A DNA stretch of 64,000 nucleotides from Xanthostigma xanthostigma (GCA_963575645.1 OY754476.1:7068001-7132000), one strand, 5' to 3'; positions 34,150-44,790 are shown, counted from the first letter of the stretch. Numbers and translations are program-made. The notes: generated from the letters alone by a model not told the origin.

Positions 34150-34390
34150 ATTACAGAGTAGCTACTGCTTGCTACAATTGTTAAGAAACACCCATTTTTA
34201 CAACGCTATCAACATAGAAAAATTAGTTTATTTTTTCAAACAATGTCACCGTCCGCGAGAGTGGAAAGATTCGGGGTTCGTATCCCGACGGTGACATTGT
34301 TTGAAAAAATAAATTAATTTTTCTATGTTGATAGCGTTGTAACAATGGGTGTTTCTTAACAATTGTAGCAAACAGTAGCTACTCTGTAAT
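34150..34390. mobile_element. Foldback built from SINE family 2 around a tRNA T-arm
   Basis: Nearly perfect arms of about 100 bp (34150-34250 and 34291-34390: TTACAGAGTAGCTACTG..., CAATTGTTAAGAAACACCC, AACGCTATCAACATAGAAAA) enclose a 40-base centre with GGGGTTCGTATCCCG, a tRNA T-arm/pol III B box. The right arm plus centre matches the SINE family 2 copy at 26921-26985, so the left arm looks like an inverted copy of the SINE body. Confidence 0.7.
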
Positions 34391-34399
34391 ACATATTTG

Positions 34400-34468
34400 T
34401 ATAAATAAATAAAATTATCGACCAATTTTTCAGACAATATATTAATAAAATATATAAAAAATATATAA
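34400..34468. mobile_element. Fragment of the Penelope/retrozyme-like palindrome
   Basis: AAATAAATAAAATTATCGAC, CAATTTTTCAGACAATATAT and TAATAAAATATA match the outer arm; the rest is missing. It directly follows the SINE-based foldback. Confidence 0.55.
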
Positions 34469-35010
34469 GATTTGAATATTTGTATAAAACTATATGTCAA
34501 ACAATAAATTTAATTGATTAATTAATTTTCCGATAAAATAGTAAAATAAATCAAAGCCTATTTCTGGAACTATATAAACAATTTCAAAAAAAAATTGCAT
34601 CAAAACTCGTCAAATACTTTTTAAGTTAAATTTGTTAAAACACACAGTATATACAACCGAATTTTATAGCTTAATACAGATATGCAGAAGTCGACTCAAA
34701 CATTTCTCTACTCATAATTTATTTACATCGATTTCTAATTATTGAATGTAGGCAGGGAAGGTTCTTTAATATATTGTATATTGTACCTTATTTTGTTCAG
34801 AACCTCCCGAAGTATTAATTTCAATGGGAATTAATCATAGGCCATCGACTACTCGGTCATTAGATATACGCATATTAAAAAAAGACATAAATGTGGTGGA
34901 GGCGCAGGTACTAATCACGGTACCTTTACCATATATTTAAAAAATAATTAATTACTAGGTTCAGTGGTTTTTCAGTAAGTAAAAATTTTTTTAGAAACAT
35001 TTTCAAGTCG
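34469..35010. other. Unassigned AT-rich DNA
   Basis: No supported feature. Confidence 0.4.
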
Positions 35011-35014
35011 ATAC

Positions 35015-35590
35015 AATTTGACCATTCCAACTCATAAAATATGTGGAATGGTACTAATTTAGGTCAAAATTCACTTTTCAAAATTTTACAATATCTTTTC
35101 GTTTTGAGGTTCCCCTAATCCAAAAAACACATTTTTGGAAAAAACTCTGTTAGCCTGTTTGTCTGCCTATCCGTTTGTTTGCTTGTTAGTCTGTGAACAC
35201 GATACAGGTCAAACGGATGACCGGATTGAAACCAAATTTTGGGAGGATGTTTGATATGCTAATATGAGGAACCCTATTGTTTTAAGGGGAAATCGACACA
35301 TGCGCAGAAGAGATATATCATATATAGTTGTTTTCTTCTAAAAATGAATACAATAATAAACCGTTATAAGAAATATACCATTATATTTTTTATAACGGTT
35401 TATTATTGTATTCATTTTTATGAGAAACTTTTCTGGATTTTTTTCCAAAGTTTATAGTTTCAGAAATATTTTGAAAATAAAAAAAAAATCACCTGTTAAT
35501 TGTTCTGTAGACATGTCAGAAAGAAATTAATTAAGCATGCTTTGGTTAATTTTTCATGACGTTCTTAATGAAAATTGTGTTAACAAATCT
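35015..35590 (+). repeat. Large foldback-type repeat, 'TCGTTTTGAGGT' family copy A
   Basis: Shares with 59330-60190 the ordered blocks GACCATTCCAACTCATAAAA, CAATATCTTTTCGTTTTGAG, AACACGATACAGGTCAAACG, GGATTGAAACCAAATTTTGG and CATGCGCAGAAGAGATATAT. A perfect hairpin (about 35345-35420; AATACAATAATAAACCGTTA in one arm) sits in the middle. It is non-coding on both strands beyond short frames. Confidence 0.7.
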
Positions 35591-36820
35591 TTGTAAAGAT
35601 TTGGAAAAAAAATAGACACGATCGGATTTACTCTTAAGACATAGAAATGAGACCTATTAGTAGATATTTGTTGTTATTTCTTTATACATAACACTTTGTT
35701 GAGATCAAATTTAATAATCTGCTCCAAAAACAAATATCAAAAGGCTTTTCATGTCATATCAAAACGGTTATGTGTTTTATTTGTCTGTTTTCTCATTTAC
35801 CGTAAATTAATTCCTTTAGCAAGGGCGTTACAAAACACAAATTCAATTCTGTGAAGCAAAAACTTTGTAAAGAAATCTTTTTATATGAAAATATGTATGT
35901 AAAATTTTCAGACGATAAAGTAAATTGACTTGCTAGAATTTAAAAGCAAAAGTTTCAGCCAAAAAAGTTATTGAAATTCTGCCTATCTGTAGTAGGATAT
36001 ACTTTATACTTATCAACACATTTATGTCTGTATTACTTTTTGTTTTTGTAACTCACAATAAAGAATTTAAGCTTTGATATATATTACTCGGTTTTTGACT
36101 CGGCTTCTCCAGGGTTCTATAGTTTTCTAATAAAAAATAATTACAAAATGGTTACAGAACAACTAGTTTAGCGTGTCGTTTTTTATAAGCATACCGAATT
36201 TAAAATTGATTCAAGAGTTTCCCCAAGTTCAATTAATAGCTTCGCCTTGTTTTTTACGTAGGCCAAAATACACCATTTTGTTCTACCGGACAACACTCTT
36301 AAATTAAAAAAATCATATTTAGCATTTAAAAACGGTATTATAATTTTATTTCATTTAAAAAAAATGCGATTTTTAGGCGCAATTTTTTATTCAAAATAAA
36401 TGTTTTCTGATACTTTTTCAATTTAAAATATTCAGAAGAGCTAATAAATATGAAGATAGGCAATTCCACATGTAGTTTTCCCATGTCAAAAACACGTACT
36501 TTCATAAAGAAAATGCAAGTCCAGTCAACCGTAAAAATGAAATACAATATCTGTAATAATAATAATAATAAAGAATAATAAAGAAAAGGTTTTCTTTGTC
36601 CATGTACACCAGGAAGCTAAATAATACACGATGTTCCTAAAATAGGTAACCAAAACTTCAAATGTCAATTCGAAAAAATGCGCATAAATGTCACCATTTC
36701 ATTTTTTTGTACTCCTTATCGCACAATCAGCCAAATTTTTTTTTTCAATTTTTTATAAAAAATTAAAGTTAGAAAACTGGAGACTTCATTCACGTCAGTT
36801 ACATTTCTTGTGATTCCTGA
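35591..36820. other. Unassigned AT-rich DNA
   Basis: No gene supported. A run of AAT triplets occurs at 36550-36570. Confidence 0.4.
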
Positions 36821-36821
36821 C

Positions 36822-37133
36822 TATGCCGATCGGCAATACCGAGTGAAAAATCCGAATGGCCACTTCGAAATCGGCATACATCGACAGACATTTTTTTCAG
36901 TCGTGTTCGGCATTCGGTTTCGACAAGATGAGTAGTGAGGAAGATGTTATTTTGCTTACTACAAACACCAAATGCCAACTGAGATTGAGCCGAAACGCGT
37001 CTCCACTAGGCAAGTCAGTTCGGTTTCCTTTGATGTAGACCGACGGCGCGCGGGTTGCGATCGACAACATATTCGGCCTGATAACGAAGCCGACAATCAC
37101 GTCCACACTAGTGCACCTTTGCCGATCGGCATA
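36822..37133. mobile_element. MITE with TGCCGATCGGCA ends, TA-flanked
   Basis: TATGCCGATCGGCAA (36822-36836) and TTGCCGATCGGCATA (37119-37133) are perfect inverted repeats, each also palindromic inside. TA at both borders is compatible with a TA target duplication (Tc1/mariner-like). The interior is clearly more GC-rich than the surroundings, with further CGGCAT motifs. Overlapping open frames on both strands mirror each other and look incidental. Confidence 0.7.
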
Positions 37134-37418
37134 ATGAGGACGCAGTAGCTTTAGAACAACATTAATTGAGAAGAATTAGTTCACTAGATTATAAACTTAT
37201 ATTCTCCAGCAAAATTTGTTTTTAATAAGTAAAGAACAAGCGATCCAAAAATTAGTTGTTAACAATTTTGTAGACAACAGTTCTTACCGTTAAACTGTAC
37301 GTGACATAGTTAGGATTTTGATCATCATTTGGAAAATTATTCTAAATTATGTTATACATATTACCATCTATAATATATAATGTTTTTTTATTATTTTGAC
37401 AACATTACATATTTGACG

Positions 37419-37473
37419 GCATTTGTACTCTGAGAATGAAGGTAAACCCTTCGAAACGTTAGTCAATAAATGC
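37419..37473 (+). ncRNA. Hammerhead-ribozyme-like motif (type I, Penelope style)
   Basis: Possible fold: stem I GCATTT (37419-37424) with AAATGC (37468-37473) and an internal loop; core CTGAGAAT (37430-37437); stem II GAAGG with CCTTC, loop TAAAC; then GAAAC; a two-pair stem III (AC/GT) with loop GTTA; and GTC at 37462-37464 as the potential cleavage triplet. Very short stem III is typical of hammerheads in Penelope-like retroelements. The core has one base more than the canonical CTGANGA and lacks G8, so activity is doubtful and the motif may be a relic. Confidence 0.4.
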
Positions 37474-37753
37474 AAATTTAATATCTGTAATTGCGTTTTT
37501 CTGGATCCTTTGGCCACTGTAGACGTTGTTTACAAAATTGTTAACAATTTGTTTTTAATATTTAAATGGCCGTTTTGGTTACATCTTGTATATTTAGTGA
37601 CCATTGGAGACTCATAGGCGTCAGGTGTTCTGGACTAGTTCAGCATTACACTGCTGCTTCAGAAATGATAAAGATAATTCTCTTAATTTATTTTGTCACA
37701 TATAAGAACGTCACACGAAAACTGTAATAAACAACCTTACTATCTTCAAATAA

Positions 37754-37996
37754 ACTACAGATCTTGTTAAAGTTATTAAACAAAAACAAAAATCCAACAA
37801 GATATTAAAACAAGTTGTTTGTCAAACAAGAAAAAACTTTTTTGGTGAAACTTTAGAAATGGTAAATGATACAGTTGAGCGTTTTGAAAACAGCATCCCA
37901 TTTCTTGTATTCACATCGCGTTTGAAAAAGATTCATGAAACTTTCCATCCAAAAGATAATAATGTAAGACATAGATATTTTATGGAGTTTGGATAA
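37754..37996 (+). pseudogene. Transposase-like open frame, probably an hAT relic
   Basis: 81 codons open between in-frame TAAs. The peptide (TTDLVKVIKQKQKSNKILKQ..., ETLEMVNDTVERFENSIPFL, VFTSRLKKIHETFHPKDNN) has a protein-like mix of charged and hydrophobic residues. There is no good start, so it is a fragment. Shortly downstream GGTTGGTGACCCCTG (38025-38039) looks like the right terminus of a Charlie-like hAT, which suggests the frame belongs to that element. I recognise no catalytic motif; the family call is inference. Confidence 0.35.
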
Positions 37997-38039
37997 TCTC
38001 TCGGATCCTATAAATATGAACCGTGGTTGGTGACCCCTG

Positions 38040-38698
38040 GTCTAGAGTCTAAATGCTAAACCTTTGTATTTTTCAGTATATTGTGTTTCAAGGAATAATA
38101 AATTATTATTAATATCTGACTTATAAGCAATGCTAACGGGGAAATTTATCAAATGGAAAACAGGAAAACGTTTCAACTTAGTTCATCGTGTCATTCTTTT
38201 GAAATGTCTGTTGAACTGTCATTGTATATAATATTACAAAAGCCAGAGAAAATATGTTTCAACTTCCTCAAAACTGACAGACAATTAATTATATATGAAT
38301 AAAAAAATTAAGCCAATGAGATTTAACTTGAGATAAACTGACATATTGACAAAACGATAAAATATCAGTTCTTCATACATATTACATATCACAAGACACA
38401 AAATATATGAGGCATATATCAAAATAGAATATAACGAATCCGCTAAAATGGAATTGGTTGGTAAATATACGGGAAGTAATATATTTTGAGATGACTTTGT
38501 AAAAGCACTTATAGATAGCCTACATATTATACAGAATGAGTCAATAGTGCCTTGAATAAACATTGAATCAAAAAGGTACCTATTAGGGGAAAATGCAAGA
38601 ACAAGACGAAACTGAGTGGTAAAACGGAGGTATCATGTACCACAAAAAAATTCGAGTCGCAATGCCCAACCCTGCCTACTAAATAGTGTGATCACCAA
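38040..38698. other. Unassigned AT-rich DNA
   Basis: No supported feature. Confidence 0.4.
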
Positions 38699-39140
38699 AG
38701 GCCGCTGCACACGAGACAAGACGCTGCTAGATTCCTGGCTAGATTTGCCTACCAGTTTTCTAGCGCTAGCTTTCTTGGTTGCTGTTATGTGCTCGTTTCA
38801 CACGAGACGTCTTTTCAAGCTAGTTTTGTGAATAAATCTAGTGGGCGCGCAGTAACAGTTCAAATATAAACACAGAGCAAAACCTTTCTGTTGTCTGACT
38901 TTGAGCAGAATGACGCCATGATAGTTTGTGGGCCTGTGTTCAAGTCGCACACGTGACAAGATACAGCTTCCTGATTGGTTCTTGCTCATACCTAGCAAGA
39001 AAAATAGCTCTTGTTCTAGTTTTAAAACCTATCTTGTGAGCTAGCAGGAGAGCTCGCAGTGACATCATTTCCAGCTTCGTACCCAGCCTACCGGCCAGCA
39101 GAACTCCTAGCAGCGTTTCTAGCCTCGTGTGCAGCGGCCT
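38699..39140. mobile_element. GGCC-ended MITE copy 2
   Basis: Ends AGGCCGCTGCACACGAGAC and CCTCGTGTGCAGCGGCCT, 442 bp, with a GC-rich interior matching copies 1 and 3. The flanks are CAA (38696-38698) and TAA (39141-39143), a mutated 3-bp duplication. Confidence 0.8.
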
Positions 39141-39744
39141 TAACACAGATATTGAAGTGTAAACTTTTTTTTTGAACAAAACAAATTAATACGTTTCTTA
39201 AAATGATTAAAGTTTTCTCAATTGTAATTTTCGGCAAACATTTTAAATGTAGAAATACCGCTCCTTAGTAATTCCCTTTTTGCACATTAGTAATTATCTA
39301 AGTTTGGTTCTGTCAAGCCATTTTGTGAAAATTTCAGAGGCATATTTGGATATTTTCTAGATTTTCTAGAGACTCCATAAAGAGTTTCGAACAAATCCGC
39401 AATTTTTTTTTACTGTTTCCGAGTGCGTTAGAAGTGAAACTTAAGCTTTAGTATTTGTTGACGATTTTATTATTGCAGGATTAGAAAATGGTTATGTAAA
39501 TTTTTTTAATCCTGATTAGAAAAATTTCCACGTATACACACAGTACACATTGCGCATGTATGTAGATTGCGCATGATGCTTTGACAGAGAGAGAAATGAA
39601 ACAATCCTCCCACTCTTTCGGAAAATGGAAAGCGTTAACTTTTTGTCTGATCCAGATCCATTTGCCCAACTGCGTCTAAAGAAGTTTGCCTTCAAAAATT
39701 TGTGCGATGATGGATTTTAATATGTATACCAAAGTTTTTTCGAG
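39141..39744. other. Unassigned AT-rich DNA
   Basis: No supported feature. Confidence 0.4.
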
Positions 39745-39757
39745 TCTTCTGAGAGTT

Positions 39758-40150
39758 CTTCAATAAATAAAATTATCGACCAATTTTTCAGACATATATA
39801 TTAACAAAAAATATAAAAATTAATACATTAACGTTTTGGTCTGGATTTGGACCTTCTCCAGAACTGATCTAAAAAATATAAAAACTAATTAATAATTAGT
39901 TTCTAATTGGTTTTTGAAAAAGAATCGTTTTAAATTTAAATTAAATACTTAAAGCAATTTTTTTCAAAAACCAATTAGAAACTAATTATTAATTAATTTT
40001 TATATTTTTTAGATCAGTTTTGAAGAAGGCCCAAATCCGAAACGTTAATGTATTAATTTTTATATTTTTTGTTAATATATTTATCTGAAAAATTGGTCGA
40101 TAATTTTATTTATTGAAGAGTTCTAATCAGACGTTATTCAAAGATTTGAA
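39758..40150. mobile_element. Palindromic Penelope/retrozyme-like element, long copy
   Basis: A 393-bp palindrome whose arms run CTTCAATAAATAAAATTATC, GACCAATTTTTCAGACA, ATATTAACAAAAAATATAAA, GTTTTGGTCTGGATTTGGAC, CTTCTCCAGAACTGATC and AAAAACTAATTAATAATTAG toward the centre, mirrored to 40148. It is flanked by identical 13-bp TCTTCTGAGAGTT at 39745-39757 and 40151-40163. The right arm (plus strand) has TTGAAGAAGGCCCAAATCC-GAAACG, a form of the hammerhead-like motif with part of stem II deleted. Long duplications point to reverse-transcription-based insertion. Confidence 0.65.
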
Positions 40151-40163
40151 TCTTCTGAGAGTT

Positions 40164-40385
40164 GTTCAGAATTACGTGAAACGTCTAGATTTTATGGTCC
40201 CGACATCCGACCAATGTCAATGGTGCATGTGCTGTTAAGTACGTTATAGGCGACTATACTAAAAAGCCGCGGGCCGTTCGAATAGTTTTATTTCAATAGG
40301 ATCGTTTCAGCGAAAGCCCCCATCTCCCCACAGTGATGTGAGCACAGCGGCGCCAGGTGATCGCCCAGCGGGGTAGTGGACCTAT
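40164..40385. other. GC-rich patch
   Basis: 40265-40385 (GCCGCGGGCCGTTCGAATAG; CACAGCGGCGCCAGGTGATC) is much more GC- and CpG-rich than its surroundings. No open frame stands out; it may be a transposon end, promoter or exon remnant. Confidence 0.3.
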
Positions 40386-41376
40386 TTGTTATGTACCTAC
40401 TGTTTTTTGCAATTCTAATATAGTTTTATACATAGCATATAGGACATAAACTATTGACGTTAGTCGGATGACGAGCCCTAGGGATAGAACCATAAAATCT
40501 TGACCTTTCCACACAAATTTTACATGAACAGCGTTTCGGAAAATCTTAAAAAATAAATTTAAATTCGTATAATAATACATTTTCAACTAAACGCATATAT
40601 TAGCAAATACGCTCACTTGTCGGTAGGGTTTGGCATTGCGACCATAAGTTTGTTTTTTTACTCATGGCGGCTATAAGCAGGGAAATAAAAGACCATTGAT
40701 TTAACAAAGCTTTCGACTTTAAGTAGTTCGACTTAAAGAAGTCCGATTACAGATAATGCTTTCACACTTTTAGTTTATACAATATATATCTATGAATTTA
40801 CGCATGAAAGTTTGAAAAACAATACGCTAATAAAACTAAGTAGGATATTTTTATACGCGAATTCGACAAGAAAACTATTTATTGTGACATAAATAAAACT
40901 CTTATAAACTTCAACAACGTTATTAAACTAATCCATATGAATTATTATTATTGAAACTAAGGAGAAGAATGAGAAGAACTCTGAAAATAAACCTTCAAGA
41001 AGATCAGAAGATGTAATAAATGATAACATTTCACCAGCTATTATTTTATTATGTTTCTTTATTTGACATTCTGGCGAACTATCAAAATTTCAGAGACCAT
41101 TGACGTGCGTACATTTTTTACAAGATTTTATTGACTTTCACCTGTCCCGGTATCTGTCTGTCTGTCTGAAATCGAATCTTGCAAGTTAAATTTAACTCAC
41201 TTTCCGTTATCGGATTGAGCTGAAATTTTGCATACGTATGTAGTTCCGATGACAATACAATATAATAATAACTAACTGACTAGTCCGGATTTCGTCCGGA
41301 TGCAAATAACACTTTTAATAAAGTACACTAAACACTTAAAAATAATTAAACGAAAAATGTTCGTTTTAAAAACAAG
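40386..41376. other. Unassigned DNA, repeat flank at 41220-41290
   Basis: Mostly unrecognised. GAAATTTTGCATACGTATG...CCGATGACAATACAATA near 41230-41262 also precedes the foldback at 12187. CTGACTAGTCCGGATTTCGTCC follows at 41276. Confidence 0.4.
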
Positions 41377-41647
41377 CTTTTATTAGTTGTAAATAAAAAT
41401 GAACTAAAAAGTTAAAAATAATTTTATTCCAATTAGAAATAAGTCGTTTTATACGTACTTATCACAGTCTCAAGTTTTTAAATAAAAGCGTGTCACATTT
41501 TAATAGCAGAGAGAACAAAAAGACGGTGTAACACGCTTTTATTTGAAAACTTGAGCCTGTGAAAAGTACGTATAAAACAACTTATTTCTAATCGGAATAA
41601 AATTATTTTTAACTGTTTGGTTCATTTTTATAAGCAACTAATAAAAG
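41377..41647. repeat. Foldback element, distant 'CACGCTTT' family copy 3
   Basis: Arms at about 41377-41500 and 41528-41647 share, inverted, CTTTTATTAGTTG, ATGAACTAAAAAGTTAAAAA, TTATTCCAATTAGAAATAAG, TTTATACGTACTT and TTTAAATAAAAGCGTGT. The loop has AGCAGAGAGAACAAAAAGAC. It keeps the ACTAAAAAGT and GCGTGT words and the same upstream flank as copy 1. Confidence 0.8.
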
Positions 41648-42807
41648 ATTGTTTTCAGGTATATTTAATTAACATAATAATCAAAATCATCTACGCCTAC
41701 GTTTTTTAATAAGCACAGAAAAATATTGTGTATTTAGTATTTATAGACCAAACTTGGCATAAGTTTCATTAAAGAAATGAGCAACGTTGAGACCCTTAAA
41801 AACTCGGTAAGCTTGGTGTGTAGATTTCTCAATATTTTTCCTATACTTTTCAAAACATTGCTAATAACGTGTCGACACGGAACTCGATATAATTTCTACA
41901 TTTAAGCTATCATTTTTTCTTTAGATAACAAAACACAGTCCTGACGAGAAGTTGGTACTTTTTTACATACATATTTTTGGTGGGATAAAATATATAACAT
42001 TGCAAAAGAAATGCAAACAACTTTTTAAAATCACCTCCATTTCTAAACAGACTTCCAACTTAAATAAAATAAAACAAAGTTTTAAAGAAACTTTTGCTTT
42101 AACATAAATATCAATCTTTCTATTTCACAAGTTGAACAAATTCGGCATAAAAACGATACGGTATTACATAGTTTGTTTTTTTTAAGAACCTTTCAAAGAT
42201 TGGTGTCTTTAGTAGGTAACAGTAAAAATTTTTAATAAACGGTCCGACACAATTGACACTACCTTTCTCATAGTAAGTCTTATCAGTGTTTTTTAAACAA
42301 TTTTGACAAAATTTAGAACTTATAGTTTCAAAGACACTATACTTCATTTGACAGTTTGCATTATTTTTACACTTATTAATCTTTGAAACGTTACCTCCCC
42401 CTCATAAACAGATATTATAGTGTCAAATTATGAAAAAATTTTATAGGCTATTATCGCAAAAGAAGTTCTCATACCCAGGCAGCGACGGGTATACACGGCT
42501 ACTGTAAAATATAGATGTACTAATAATTAAATGTTCAATTAAGGCTGTAGAAATTGAGGCGAAAAAAATAAAATAAACTTCAGAGAGAAATTGTCGTCGT
42601 AATAAAAAATTATCTGTCACAGAAAGAAGAGAAAAAACACAATGAAATGCGTGGAATTTAAGGTGATATTACATTATATTACGTCCCTTGCAATTAGAGT
42701 CTACTTTTATAGCGAAAATCACGTCCAATTTTGTGTCAATCTGTCGAAATGATTCGAACTCATGTGTGTACAGCGGTGTGCAAGAGTTTCATCACTAAGC
42801 TGAAGAG
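41648..42807. other. Unassigned AT-rich DNA
   Basis: No supported feature; the minus-strand frame at 42120-42347 has no motif. Confidence 0.4.
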
Positions 42808-43262
42808 ACGAACATCGATATTTGGAAAACAGCATCGATATTTAGAAAATAGCATCGATGTTTTCTTGCATCAACCGATGTTTATGTAAGATCGATGTTT
42901 TTATAACCGATGTTTTCATATGACATCGCTGTTTTACAACCGGTGTTTTTAAAACACCGAAAAGATTAAAGTTAATAGAAAAAATCTTACTATAAGCTTT
43001 TCAACTAGTTTAATTTAATCTATTATTGCAAATATAATATAAAGCCTTGTTGGTGGATCATAAAATTGCGTATTTTGTTGATTTACATCGATACTTAACA
43101 AACATCGATAACCGATGTTTTTTGGCATTAATGGTTGGTTGCGATATATCATTCAATCGGTGTAAACATCAATGTTTTGTTTTTCTTTCGATTTTTTTGA
43201 TAATGGTGGTTAGTTGCGATATATCATTCGATGTTAACATCGATATTTTTATTTCGATGCTT
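42808..43262. repeat. Cluster of ATCGATG/CCGATGTTTT motifs
   Basis: At least a dozen variants of ACATCGATGTTTT or AACCGATGTTTT, in both orientations, lie in two groups (about 42810-42960 and 43085-43262). A 22-base block with GTTGCGATATATCATTC is duplicated at 43137-43155 and 43212-43230. It could be a decayed transposon with subterminal transposase sites or a cluster of TATCGATA-type factor sites. Confidence 0.5.
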
Positions 43263-43582
43263 ATCCCTAATAAAATGTACACTAAAAAAAGTTTACAAAA
43301 ATTACTAAGCCGTTCGATAAACATAATTTTATTTTGTGAGCGTAGATTCGTTTAAAATGGCTATGCGATAAAAAATAATTAAAATGATTCTAGTGGTGTT
43401 AATTAATTTTCACACCATTAAAAGAATGATAAAGTTTTCCAAGTAAACATTGGTTGATTTTCAATTGATGAAAAACGCAAAAGTACCTTTGATGGATTTC
43501 ATTTCATATATTATGCGTTTGATGATTGAAAAGCTGACAATAAAATTTCATAAATTTAAATTGAAAAGTGATGTAAAAACAG
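43263..43582. other. Unassigned AT-rich DNA
   Basis: No supported feature. Confidence 0.35.
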
Positions 43583-43905
43583 TTGCTTGATTCACATTAT
43601 AGGCAAAGTCACGTTCCGCTCTCGGTTAGATTACGGTCCAGTCACAATCCGATGGTATTCTATCGATCGATCAAATGCCGATATAGCGAACACACCAGTT
43701 TAGGTAACCAAAGTGGAAAGTCAATAAGGCCTGATCCACATTGTATTGCGATCACGTTCCAGTTTCGGTCCGCTCAATTAATAAACTTCAATTATTGGGT
43801 GAAACGGAAACATTCATACTTGACGTTGACGCTCCGCTCGTCTGACGTTCATTGAAAACATATTTTTCTCGGACCGAAACTAGATCATTCCGTGAATCGG
43901 CCACC
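43583..43905. repeat. MITE-like block with direct and inverted end motifs
   Basis: TTGATTCACATTATAGGC...GTCACGTTCC near 43590 and GGCCTGATCCACATTGTATT...GATCACGTTCC near 43729 are direct copies. ATTCCGTGAATCGGCC...CACTGTGAAT near 43890-43912 is an inverted counterpart. Either two overlapping insertions or a composite; the boundaries are approximate. Confidence 0.4.
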
Positions 43906-44025
43906 ACTGTGAATAATAATAATTCAATAAATACAATTTCGACTGATTCTCATCAAAGATTTAAATAACTTATTTCACACACACATGTTGTGTGTCATGA
44001 AATAAAGGCAATTATTATTAATATC

Positions 44026-44049
44026 AATAATAATAATAATAATAATAAT
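44026..44049 (+). repeat. (AAT)n microsatellite
   Basis: About eight AAT units in AT-rich DNA. Confidence 0.85.
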
Positions 44050-44398
44050 CGAAAATAGTATGAATTTCCTCTCGTCGTCAACTAAATTAATATGATAATA
44101 ATCACCAGACTTATTAAAAACCATGTACTGCTGTAGCAAAGTATTTAAAACCATTTCAGTCGATATTAAAGACGTACCTAACGTTAATCAATTTAAGAAG
44201 AAACATAGCTTTTTTGAGTAATAGTTACTTTTATTCACTTAGTGACTTTTTTAATATGTAAATTTTATATTGTTTATTTATTTTTGAAGTGAATACCTCT
44301 TTAAAAACGCGGGTAAACTCGTTTCCCTATGTAACAATTGATTTCCTTGTGTAACGTATTTTGTCACGAAATTGTACTATTAGTAACTTTATATAAAC
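44050..44398. other. Unassigned AT-rich DNA
   Basis: Nothing recognised. Confidence 0.35.
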
Positions 44399-44537
44399 CA
44401 TACGATTGCGTTTGGAAAAGTGGAAAAATGTGTTACGAGATAGTTTCACGTTCAGATATTTCGTCTCTACAAGTTAATCTGAACGTTAAAACTATCTTGT
44501 AACACATTGTTTCCACTTGTTCAAATGCAATCGTATG
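44399..44537. repeat. Palindromic hairpin element (about 60-bp arms)
   Basis: Arms 44399-44457 (CATACGATTGCGTTTGG, AATGTGTTACGAGATAGTTT, ACGTTCAGAT) and 44478-44537 (ATCTGAACGTTAAAACTATC, TTGTAACACATTG, AAATGCAATCGTATG) with a 20-base loop. Non-coding; probably a MITE. Confidence 0.7.
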
Positions 44538-44599
44538 ATTTGCAACTAGAAGTTTCACTTCTGTAATGCGTTCTCATAACACATTTTTATTTTTTTTTA

Positions 44600-44665
44600 A
44601 TCGACTGTGGTACCTTTACATTGTTCTTGGAGTAATAAAATTATTATTATTACTATTATTTGGCA
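44600..44665 (+). mobile_element. LINE/SINE 3' tail fragment
   Basis: CATTGTTCTTGGAGTAATAA AATTATTATTATTAC is a 3' end with polyadenylation-like AATAAA and ATT repeats. The same tail style occurs at 57141-57182. Confidence 0.45.
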
Positions 44666-44689
44666 AATGTTAACAGCGTATATTATAAT

Positions 44690-44790
44690 AATTTCCAACT
44701 TGGAACGCTGACGACAGAAGACTAATGTTGGATAGCACAAAGCATTGTCAAAAAAATGTTTTTGTCAATGACCTTAGATTGTGATCTTAT
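44690..44790 (+). mobile_element. Relic of SINE family 2
   Basis: CTAATGTTGGATAGCACAAA...GTCAATGACCTTAGATT matches 26850-26906 (TTATGTTGGGTTGC, CAACGACCTTAGATT). Degenerate. Confidence 0.35.
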
